A DNA stretch of 64,000 bases, taken from an uncultured Psychroserpens sp. (GTDB taxonomy: Bacteria; Bacteroidota; Bacteroidia; Flavobacteriales; Flavobacteriaceae). Under the pieces are notes generated by a model. It saw only the letters and a program-made list of their open reading frames with translations. It made no database searches and had not been told where the DNA came from. This document shows positions 54,985-62,769 of the stretch, in pieces; the first letter of the stretch is position 1, and every line of letters begins with the position of its first letter. The position numbers were made by a program, and so were the translations under genes. The stretch is taken from NCBI GenBank assembly GCA_947488655.1, contig CANKZZ010000003.1:1-64000 (forward strand), given 5' to 3'.

Positions 54985-55746
54985 TTATTTTATAATGATA
55001 TGAGGTACTTTCTCAACGTCCCAATCAATTACTAATCCGCCAGCGAGGCTTTGAGCTATTTCTTTTCCGTAGAGAAATTCGCAGAGATACAAGGCAGCTT
55101 CAAATGATTTTGCTCCACCTGCAGACGTTATGTATTTATCATCGTGTACAAACAAAACCTCTTTTCTAATATCTAAGTTAGGGAAACGCTCTCTCATTGC
55201 ATCAATATCACTTGGAAACGTTGTTGACACCTTGCCATCTAACAATCCAGCTTGCGCCAAAACAAATGCACCATCACAATGAGACGTTATAAATTGTGCA
55301 TCTTTATCTACACGTTTTACAAAATTAATCATGGCTTTATTCTCTAAATCTGTATCTAAATGATGCTCTGCACTTGGTACAACTAAAATATCAATATTGG
55401 GTAATTCGTCTTTTAAATAGTTAAAGTCTGGCAATATCCTCATCCCTTCAAAAGTAACAATAGCCTCATTTGTATTAGCAACTGTAAAGACATTCATAGG
55501 TTTTATACTATCTCTAAAAATGGTGTGTTGAAAAATATCAAAAGGTGCAGTAAGCTCTGTATTAAAAACACCATCCATAATTAAAAAAGCTACATTGTAA
55601 CGATTTGGTTCTATAGCTGGAACGTATTTTTCCTGTTTAATTTTTTCTTCGGAAATGTGCTGCTCTAATTCTTTGTTATTCTGGTTATTACAACTCAGGC
55701 ACATTAATATTATTATAAAAATAAAAGGTATGTATTTCAATTTCAT
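54985..55746 (-). CDS. DJ-1/PfpI-like lipoprotein
   Basis: A 253-aa protein with a lipoprotein-type signal (start at the Met encoded at 55746; Cys 19 in MCLSCNN) and a DJ-1/PfpI class I amidotransferase-like domain. The elbow motif is TSHCDGAFVLAQAG, with Cys as the nucleophile. This domain also forms the N-terminal part of GlxA regulators. An exported version is uncommon. It is divergent from the CocE-like gene, 55 bp apart. Substrate unknown. One CTTCGGAA word lies near the start. Confidence 0.82.
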   Translation of the reverse strand: MKLKYIPFIFIIILMCLSCNNQNNKELEQHISEEKIKQEKYVPAIEPNRYNVAFLIMDGVFNTELTAPFDIFQHTIFRDSIKPMNVFTVANTNEAIVTFEGMRILPDFNYLKDELPNIDILVVPSAEHHLDTDLENKAMINFVKRVDKDAQFITSHCDGAFVLAQAGLLDGKVSTTFPSDIDAMRERFPNLDIRKEVLFVHDDKYITSAGGAKSFEAALYLCEFLYGKEIAQSLAGGLVIDWDVEKVPHIIIK

Positions 55747-55801
55747 AAAATAGCTATTTGTTTTTGTAAATTTAGTCAATCAAAATTTATAACTACCACC
55801 T

Positions 55802-57736
55802 ATGAAAACACTTTTTAAACTCCTTTTACTCGTCGCACTAGTATTTTCGTCATGCTCAAAAACTAATAAAGATCAGCCAATTTCCGAAGAAAAAGAAATT
55901 GAAGATACTTATGTAAAAGACAATTATAATAAGCAAGAAGTTGACATAGAAATGCGTGATGGTATAAAATTACACACGACTATTTATTCTCCAAAAGATA
56001 CCAATCAAACGTATCCTATATTAATGATGAGAACACCATATAGCTCGCAACCTTATGGTGAAGGTGAATTTAAAACCAAAATAGGACCTAATATTCATTT
56101 AATGAAAGAAGGAAATATAATAGTATATCAAGATGTACGTGGTCGTTGGATGAGTGAAGGTGTGTACGACAACATGCGTGCTTATATCCCAAATAAAACC
56201 GATGATTCTCAAATTGACGAATCGTCTGATACGTATGATACCATAGATTGGTTGGTTAATAATGTGGAAAATAACAATGGTAATGTTGGTACTTGGGGAA
56301 TTTCATATCCAGGCTTTTACGCAACGTACTCAACAATAGATGCGCATCCTGCTTTAAAAGCAGCATCACCTCAAGCTTGTATTGGAGATTTCTTTTTTGA
56401 TGATTTTCATCATAATGGCGCTTTTTTATTAAGCTATTTTAGAGCTGTTTCGCTTTTTGGGACTACTAAAGATCAACCAACAGATTCTGCTTGGTACAAA
56501 TTCCCAGAGATGAAAACGCAAGATCAGTATCAATTTTTTCTTGATGCTGGACCTTTAAGTAATTTGAATAAATATTTTCAATATGATGCGCCAGATGATA
56601 CATCTGTATCAAAATCTGATAGAATTGACGATGTGTTTTGGAAAGAAATTGTAGAGCATCCAAATTATGACACCATTTGGAAGTCTAAGGGACTGATTCA
56701 AAATTTAAAAGATATCAAACCAAGTGTAGCAACTATGATTGTTGGTGGTTTGTTTGATGCAGAAGATTTATATGGACCGTTTGAAACCTATAAAACGATA
56801 GAAAAACACAATCCAGATAACTATAACACCATGGTTTTTGGACCTTGGGATCATGGACGTTGGGCTAGAACAGATGTAAAAAATTATGTAGGTAACTATT
56901 TCTTTGGAGATTCTATTTCGTTAAAATTTCAACGCGATGTAGAAACCAAATTTTTTAATCATTTCTTAAAAGGAAAAGGTGATAAAAATTCTGGATTACC
57001 TGAGGCTTATGTTTATGATTCTGGTAAAAAAGAATGGAATAGTTTTGATTCTTGGCCTCCAAAAGCAGCAGAGAAACAAGCGATGTATTTAAATGCAAAT
57101 CAAGAGTTATCAACTTCTAAAAAAGGAACAACTAGCGAGACTTTTGTAAGTGATTTAAAACGTCCAGTACCTTATTCCGAAGATATAAAAACCGTTTTCA
57201 CACCACGTAAATATATGACAGACGATCAACGTTTTGCTGCACGTAGACCTGATGTTCTCATTTTTGAAACCGAAATTTTAGAAGACGATTTAACCTTAGC
57301 AGGAGATATTTTAGCGCAGCTTAACGTATCTACTACAGGAACAGATGCAGATTGGATTGTGAAAATTGTAGATGTCCATCCTGCCGATACAGAGGAGCAA
57401 GAAGAAGGGATGCAAGATCATCTATCAATGAGTAATTATCATTTAATGGTGAGAAGTGAAGTAATGCGAGGACGTTTTAGAAATAGTTTTGAAAACCCAG
57501 AACCGTTTGTGCCAAACCAACCTACAGATGTCAATATAAAATTACAAGATGTACATCATACATTTAAAAAAGGTCACAAATTGCAGGTGCAAGTACAGAG
57601 TACATGGTTTCCATTAATTGATTTAAATCCGCAAACATTTGTGCCTAATATTTATAAGGCTGTTGAGAGCGATTTTAAAAATCAAACCCATAAAGTTTTT
57701 AATGCTTCAAAAATTGAATTTACAGTTTTAAAATAG
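55802..57736 (+). CDS. CocE/NonD family hydrolase, lipoprotein
   Basis: A 644-aa alpha/beta hydrolase with a lipoprotein signal (FSSC, Cys 18). The nucleophile elbow is GTWGISYPGFYA with Ser 168. The acid is likely the Asp in GGLFDAED and the base the His in GPWDHGRW. The C-terminal X-Pro dipeptidyl-peptidase-like beta domain starts at about 435. Family members include glutaryl-7-ACA acylases, cocaine esterase and X-Pro peptidases. It is probably on the cell surface or in the periplasm. Two dispersed words occur (55882, 57175). Confidence 0.9.
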   Translation: MKTLFKLLLLVALVFSSCSKTNKDQPISEEKEIEDTYVKDNYNKQEVDIEMRDGIKLHTTIYSPKDTNQTYPILMMRTPYSSQPYGEGEFKTKIGPNIHLMKEGNIIVYQDVRGRWMSEGVYDNMRAYIPNKTDDSQIDESSDTYDTIDWLVNNVENNNGNVGTWGISYPGFYATYSTIDAHPALKAASPQACIGDFFFDDFHHNGAFLLSYFRAVSLFGTTKDQPTDSAWYKFPEMKTQDQYQFFLDAGPLSNLNKYFQYDAPDDTSVSKSDRIDDVFWKEIVEHPNYDTIWKSKGLIQNLKDIKPSVATMIVGGLFDAEDLYGPFETYKTIEKHNPDNYNTMVFGPWDHGRWARTDVKNYVGNYFFGDSISLKFQRDVETKFFNHFLKGKGDKNSGLPEAYVYDSGKKEWNSFDSWPPKAAEKQAMYLNANQELSTSKKGTTSETFVSDLKRPVPYSEDIKTVFTPRKYMTDDQRFAARRPDVLIFETEILEDDLTLAGDILAQLNVSTTGTDADWIVKIVDVHPADTEEQEEGMQDHLSMSNYHLMVRSEVMRGRFRNSFENPEPFVPNQPTDVNIKLQDVHHTFKKGHKLQVQVQSTWFPLIDLNPQTFVPNIYKAVESDFKNQTHKVFNASKIEFTVLK

Positions 57737-57738
57737 TA

Positions 57739-58113
57739 CTAGATTCTCCAAGGTGGATTTTGCCTGTTTTTTCCTGCGGAAAAGAGAATGATATGATTAT
57801 GGTCTAAATCATAAAGATGGGCTTCTCTCCATAACCAGGATTTATCTTCGGGTAAGGATGAAAATTGGATGTCTTTACTTTGTAAAGTTTTGACGAGTTC
57901 ATCGAGATTATCGTCTTCAAAATAAATAGAGATTCCTTCACCTTTTGGTAAGGTGTCGACCTTATGGATTGAGAAGGTTGCATTTCCGTCAGGACATTCA
58001 AAACGCACATATCTAGGTAAAGCATCAACGATTAATTTTAGTCCTAATGTTTTATAAAACACAGTAGCTTTTTCAACGTCTAAAGAAGGTATTGTAATTT
58101 GGTTGAGATTCAT
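57739..58113 (-). CDS. VOC family protein (glyoxalase/dioxygenase fold)
   Basis: A 124-aa vicinal-oxygen-chelate protein. It begins MNLNQITIPSLDVEKATVFYKTLGL, the first beta-alpha-beta unit, and ends DLDHNHIILFSAG with the metal-binding pattern. Related proteins act in methylglyoxal removal, thiol-linked resistance and ring cleavage. It is the last gene of the MFS-YpdA-VOC operon, 2 bp after ypdA, which suggests a bacillithiol-linked detoxification step. That is inference. Confidence 0.88.
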   Translation of the reverse strand: MNLNQITIPSLDVEKATVFYKTLGLKLIVDALPRYVRFECPDGNATFSIHKVDTLPKGEGISIYFEDDNLDELVKTLQSKDIQFSSLPEDKSWLWREAHLYDLDHNHIILFSAGKNRQNPPWRI

Positions 58114-58115
58114 AA

Positions 58116-59081
58116 TTAAAGCGTTTTATTAATATGCTTTGCAATCATATGTGCATGAATTCTAGAATTTTCTATAAACCACTTATGTGTTTCCATTCCA
58201 CCGCAAATTACACCAGCCAGATAAAGACCTTCTACATTAGATTGCATAGTGTCTTTATCATAATTTGGGATGTATTTTTCATCATTTGAAAATTCAACAC
58301 CTGCTTGTTCTAAAAACTTAAAATTAGGACGATAACCTGTTAAAGCAACAACATAATCGTTGTTAATTGTAGTGATGCCATCTGGAGTTTTAATAACTAC
58401 TTTATCGTTTAGTATTTCTTTTATTTCGCTATTAAAAAATGCTTTTATGCTACCTTCTTTAATACGATTTATAATGTCTGGTCGTACCCAATATTTTACA
58501 CGTTCTCCAATTTGTTCTCCTCTAATTATCATAGTTACATTTCCACCTTTACGATAAATTTCTAATGCAGCATCTACAGAGGAGTTACTTGCACCAACCA
58601 CTACAATATTTTGCAAGGTATAAGGATGAGCTTCTTTGTAATAATGCATCACTTTAGATAGTTTTTCTCCAGGTACATTTAGCAAATTTGGGATGTCATA
58701 AAAACCAGTAGCAATGATTACTTTTTTTGCAGTATACGTGGTTTTACTTGATGTAACTTCAAATTGGCTATCCTTTTTTTCTACAGTAATAATTTCTTCA
58801 TATAAATTTATATCTAATTGATTAGAGGTGGTAACTCTTCTATAATACTCTAAAGCTTCATTTCTTGTAGGTTTAGGATTATTACTAATAAAGGGAATTT
58901 CGTCGATTTCTAATTTTTCAGAAGTTGAAAAAAAAGTCATATTTAAAGGGTAGTTAAATATAGAATTAGTGAGTGCACCTTTCTCAATAACACGATAATT
59001 CCAATTGTGCTTTTTACATTGTAAAGCGCAAGCAATGCCAATAGGTCCTGCACCAATTATTAAAACATCTAATTTTATCAT
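58116..59081 (-). CDS. ypdA: YpdA-type bacillithiol disulfide reductase
   Basis: A 321-aa FAD/NADPH-dependent flavoprotein. FAD binding: LIIGAGPIGIACALQC at the N-terminus. NADPH binding: VVVGASNSSVDAALEIYRKGG (about residues 157-177). The end GLYLAGVICGGMETHKWFIENSR is typical of YpdA. It regenerates bacillithiol, so the organism probably makes this thiol. It overlaps the MFS gene by one base (TAATG). Confidence 0.9.
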   Translation of the reverse strand: MIKLDVLIIGAGPIGIACALQCKKHNWNYRVIEKGALTNSIFNYPLNMTFFSTSEKLEIDEIPFISNNPKPTRNEALEYYRRVTTSNQLDINLYEEIITVEKKDSQFEVTSSKTTYTAKKVIIATGFYDIPNLLNVPGEKLSKVMHYYKEAHPYTLQNIVVVGASNSSVDAALEIYRKGGNVTMIIRGEQIGERVKYWVRPDIINRIKEGSIKAFFNSEIKEILNDKVVIKTPDGITTINNDYVVALTGYRPNFKFLEQAGVEFSNDEKYIPNYDKDTMQSNVEGLYLAGVICGGMETHKWFIENSRIHAHMIAKHINKTL

Positions 59082-60310
59082 TATTTAATTACACTTAAAG
59101 GGGTTGTGGGATTTTTAAATTTTAATTTATTATTTAATATAAACAATATTAGCGCGCAAACAAATGCAATAGCTGTAACAATATACCATGTATTATTATA
59201 ACCAAGATGCGCTGTCATTTGTAAACCTGCATTATGACCAAAAATATGAGCAATAGAAAAAGCCATAGAATATAATGCCATGTATTCGCCTTGATTTCCT
59301 TTTTTAGCACGATCTACTGCAAACGAATTTGAAAACGGAAATGTGATCATTTCTCCAATAGTCATTAATAGCATACCAATTATTAATACACCAGACCAAG
59401 TAGAAATATTTAAAACTATAATACTAAAACCAGTGAGTACAGCACCAAAAAACATAAGTGTTAGTTTTGAGTATTTAGAGTTTTCTAACCATTTGATAAG
59501 AGGCATTTCAAAAATAAAAATTAAAAACCCATTACCACCTAATAGTAGTCCTATTTCAAACTCCATTAAGATATGAACGTCTTTATAATATATCGTAATG
59601 GTTGAGAAATATTGCAAAAACACAATGCCAAACAACACCATTGCTACTAAAAACACTAAAAATGCTTTATCATTATAGGCAGAGTCTGGATTATCATTTA
59701 CAACCGTATCTAAAATTTTCGCCTTTTTAGGATGTAAAACTTTTATCAAAACTAAAGTAGCAATAATGCATGTAATCCCATCTACCCAAAATAAACCTGA
59801 GTAACTTAATCCCGTAATAATAAGTCCACCAATAGCTGGTCCAGCAGAAAATCCTAAATTGATTGCTAAACGAATTAAGGTTAAAGATCTTATTTTATTT
59901 TCGGGTTTGCTGTAGGCGTTTAAGGCCACAAACATTGCTGGTCTAAAGGTGTCTGCAACGAGCATAACTAAAAATATGCCAACGCAAATAGATGCAAACG
60001 AGTTTAGGTATTGCAAAGCAATAAATAGAAAACCGGTTGCGAGCAAACTTCTTGCCATAACTTTATAGTAACCAATTTTATCTGTTAGTTTACCTCCAAG
60101 CCACGAACCAGCAACCGATCCTAGACCAAATGCAGTCATTACCCAACCAACATCGCTTACCGTAAAATTCATATCCTCTTTTAGATATAAGGACAAAAAC
60201 GGAATTACCATTGTGCCAGCTCGATTGATTAAAGTTATTAATGCGAGCCACCATATTTCTTGAGAGAGACCTTTAAAGGTATTGATGTAGTTATGAAATA
60301 GCTTTTTCAT
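59081..60310 (-). CDS. MFS transporter (drug/metabolite efflux type)
   Basis: A 409-aa inner-membrane carrier with 12 predicted helices and the motif A-like loop GGKLTDKIGYYKVMARS between helices 2 and 3. It resembles DHA-type efflux pumps. It is the first gene of an operon with ypdA (1-bp overlap) and the VOC gene. A terminator-like hairpin lies between its promoter region and its start codon, which could attenuate the operon. Confidence 0.9.
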   Translation of the reverse strand: MKKLFHNYINTFKGLSQEIWWLALITLINRAGTMVIPFLSLYLKEDMNFTVSDVGWVMTAFGLGSVAGSWLGGKLTDKIGYYKVMARSLLATGFLFIALQYLNSFASICVGIFLVMLVADTFRPAMFVALNAYSKPENKIRSLTLIRLAINLGFSAGPAIGGLIITGLSYSGLFWVDGITCIIATLVLIKVLHPKKAKILDTVVNDNPDSAYNDKAFLVFLVAMVLFGIVFLQYFSTITIYYKDVHILMEFEIGLLLGGNGFLIFIFEMPLIKWLENSKYSKLTLMFFGAVLTGFSIIVLNISTWSGVLIIGMLLMTIGEMITFPFSNSFAVDRAKKGNQGEYMALYSMAFSIAHIFGHNAGLQMTAHLGYNNTWYIVTAIAFVCALILFILNNKLKFKNPTTPLSVIK

Positions 60311-60331
60311 TTTGGTTGTTGTTATAAATGT

Positions 60332-60361
60332 AAAAAGTCTGACGAAAACGTCAGACTTTTT
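60332..60361. terminator. Terminator-like hairpin in the MFS operon leader
   Basis: A 13-bp perfect stem AAAAAGTCTGACG/CGTCAGACTTTTT with an AAAA loop (TTTT on the minus strand), flanked by T runs on both strands. It sits between divergent genes, 22 bases upstream of the MFS ATG, where no gene ends. A second, imperfect hairpin with a similar core (AGCCTGAC/GTCTGTCT) lies at about 60400-60440. Confidence 0.75.
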
Positions 60362-60545
60362 ATGATTGGTTGGTTAAATAATTATATTACCATAACACAT
60401 AGAAAGCCTGACTTCTTTTATAAGATGTCTGTCTTTTATTATATGAAATGACGCAGTTTTGCATTCTAAATTTAATTATTGTTCCTCAAAGCTATGTAAA
60501 ATTTTTGGTTTAAGTTGTATTTTTACTTCGGAAAAATACCAAATC

Positions 60546-61145
60546 ATGAAACATATAATCTTTTTTATACTATTTATTTCTACATTAAGTTGTGCACAAG
60601 ATAAGGTTCCTGTAGCTGGAGATACAGCATTTGAAAAGAAGATGAATTCAGATTTTAAAGATGCTTCGAAATCACCATTAAAAGCAAAAGATCTAAAAAA
60701 CTTTAAAGGCTTAGATTTTTTTAAGCTTGACACGACTTTTGTTGTGCAAGCGTCGCTAAAGAGAACTCCAGAATCTAAATGGTTTAAAATGCAAACAACT
60801 ACTAGTCGCGTCTCTAACGAGCGTATTTATGGCATTTTAACTTTTAAATTACAAGGCGAAACCTTTAAATTAAATATATATCAAGGTAAGGATTTAATGA
60901 ATGAAGATGGGTTTGAGGATTACCTGTTTTTACCTTTTTTAGATAATACAAATGGTAATGAAACTTATGGTGGAGGACGTTATATAGATATGAGAATTCC
61001 TCAAGGTGATACTATTGAGATAGATTTTAATAAAGCATATAATCCGTATTGCGCTTATAATGAGAAATATTCTTGCCCAATTGTGCCAAGAGAAAACTAT
61101 ATAGATTTAGAGGTAAGAGCAGGAGTAAAGAAGTTTCACGATTAA
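60546..61145 (+). CDS. DUF1684 lipoprotein
   Basis: A 199-aa protein with a lipoprotein signal (TLSC, Cys 16) and the DUF1684 core ending in NPYCAYNEKYSCPIVPRENYIDLEVRAGVKKF, the family hallmark. The role is not known. I choose the ATG at 60546; a longer frame from 60459 lacks a signal peptide at its start. A CTTCGGAA word lies in the leader at 60526, inside a small inverted repeat GTATTTTT/AAAAATAC. Confidence 0.88.
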   Translation: MKHIIFFILFISTLSCAQDKVPVAGDTAFEKKMNSDFKDASKSPLKAKDLKNFKGLDFFKLDTTFVVQASLKRTPESKWFKMQTTTSRVSNERIYGILTFKLQGETFKLNIYQGKDLMNEDGFEDYLFLPFLDNTNGNETYGGGRYIDMRIPQGDTIEIDFNKAYNPYCAYNEKYSCPIVPRENYIDLEVRAGVKKFHD

Positions 61146-61263
61146 GTTAAAGTGTGGGAATTTTGAATTGCTTTATCAGACGCTAGAATTTCTATTTTAT
61201 TAAAATTTCCGAAGAAAAACGAGTTCATCTAATTAAAAGAGCTTCTTAAATTGAGTGTTTATT

Positions 61264-61629
61264 TTATTTTGCCAAATACATTCCTAAAAAAACTGCTAAA
61301 AAACCCAACACAAAACTTGCAATCGTGTAAATGGCAAAACTTGTAAAATCTCCAGATTTTAAAAACACATGATTTTCATAAGCAAAGGTTGAAAAAGTTG
61401 TAAAACCACCGCAAAAACCTGTTGCCAATAATAATGTTTGATTAGTTGAAAGCGTATCATTTTTTGCTGCAAAGCCTAAAATAAGACCTATAAGTAGACT
61501 ACCTAAAATGTTTGCAGCAAATGTACCATAGGGAATACCGTTTTGAGGACTATTAAAAAACTTGCCAAGCGCAAACCTAAGCATGCTACCAAAACCACCA
61601 CCAACAAATACGAGTAGAAATTGTTTCAT
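61264..61629 (-). CDS. crcB: Fluoride ion channel FluC/CrcB
   Basis: A 121-aa four-helix membrane protein that dimerises and lets fluoride leave the cell. Motifs are complete: GGGFGSMLRFALG, YGTFAANILGSLLIG (the Asn of the pore) and GFCGGFTTFSTFAYE (Phe box and the central TM3 break). It starts 3 bp after the SRPBCC gene stop and is co-transcribed with it. I see no fluoride riboswitch upstream. Confidence 0.95.
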   Translation of the reverse strand: MKQFLLVFVGGGFGSMLRFALGKFFNSPQNGIPYGTFAANILGSLLIGLILGFAAKNDTLSTNQTLLLATGFCGGFTTFSTFAYENHVFLKSGDFTSFAIYTIASFVLGFLAVFLGMYLAK

Positions 61630-61632
61630 AAG

Positions 61633-62655
61633 TTATTCTACAGCTATATAAATTTCGGTAATCCAATTTGCAGGATTAGGCGTTGCGTTCTTATCTGTTA
61701 CATATACTTCTAGAACAGGACCTGTTGCTGGCTCTACAAGATTATTTTCTTTAATATAAGCCATGGCTTGATTCCAAGCCTCTTCTGAGTTTACGTAATC
61801 ACCCTTTAAAACGGTTTTAACTGCTTTAAAAGGAGCTAACTGTCCTGTTAAAATGTTAGGATCTGTAGTTACAATTTTTGAGGTTGTAGGTATGCAACTA
61901 GAAAACATTACAGTATTATTATCTGTATCCCACTTATGATAAATCACAAAAGGTTTTCCTGCCATTGTAATATTGTTAGAAAGAGCATAACCACCAACCA
62001 TAGGCATCATAACATTTAAATTTTTCTCTAAATCTTCTATTTTACAAGATGTCGTATTATATAAATAAAAGCCACCACTATGTTGGGTAATTCCTTCTAC
62101 GTTAATACTATATTTACTCATGTCTGCCTTTACAATACTATCTAGTTTATGTAAACCTCTATTAAAATCTGGTCCTGTATTTTTTTCTATAGAGCCAGCA
62201 AAAGCAACATACATTTTGGTCATAAAATCTTGTTTGCCATCCATACTCCAAGTTACTTTTGTACCATCTTCTACCTGCTCAAAATCCCAATTTATATTAG
62301 AAATAGACTCAAATGGTTTAACAAATTCTATTTCCTGCTTAATGGTTTTATTATTGAGAACATCTACAGTTTTAGCATTGCCAATTCCTAAAATTTCTCC
62401 TTCCCAACTATATCCTGCGCCAACACCAGAGGTTTTATCCTTATAAACAAGTACAGCATTCGTATCTTGCTCTATCCATGGAGAAAATCTTGGCCACTCT
62501 TTAAAATCATTAACAATATCGTAAACTACAGGTATAGGAGCTTTAATAATTTTGCTTCTACTAAACTTATAATCATTAGGTTGTACAGCTACATATATAG
62601 CAAAACCTATAAAGAGAATTAATAATAAAAAGAGAATATATTTTAGTGCTTTCAT
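61633..62655 (-). CDS. SRPBCC domain fused to a GyrI-like domain, membrane-anchored
   Basis: A 340-aa protein. The start at 62655 (MKALKYILFLLLILF) gives an N-terminal membrane helix. Residues about 35-180 form a polyketide-cyclase/SRPBCC lipid-binding fold (SKIIKAPIPVVYDIVNDFKEWPRFSPW). Residues about 190-340 resemble the GyrI-like small-molecule-binding domain (GGFYLYNTTSCKIEDLEKNL, ending VTEIYIAVE-like). The pair suggests binding of a hydrophobic ligand at the membrane. It precedes the fluoride channel gene. Confidence 0.82.
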   Translation of the reverse strand: MKALKYILFLLLILFIGFAIYVAVQPNDYKFSRSKIIKAPIPVVYDIVNDFKEWPRFSPWIEQDTNAVLVYKDKTSGVGAGYSWEGEILGIGNAKTVDVLNNKTIKQEIEFVKPFESISNINWDFEQVEDGTKVTWSMDGKQDFMTKMYVAFAGSIEKNTGPDFNRGLHKLDSIVKADMSKYSINVEGITQHSGGFYLYNTTSCKIEDLEKNLNVMMPMVGGYALSNNITMAGKPFVIYHKWDTDNNTVMFSSCIPTTSKIVTTDPNILTGQLAPFKAVKTVLKGDYVNSEEAWNQAMAYIKENNLVEPATGPVLEVYVTDKNATPNPANWITEIYIAVE

Positions 62656-62769
62656 TAGAAATTTAAGTGTTAAATTAATTAGGTAATCAAAGATAATCAA
62701 TTTTGAGAGATGTTAATTAAGTAGCCATAAATGTTTACATTTGTGAGACAACAATTAAAATTTTTTTAA

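Noticed and set aside
61630-62760. Fluoride riboswitch for crcB
   Set aside because: I looked for the fluoride aptamer pattern upstream of the operon and saw none.
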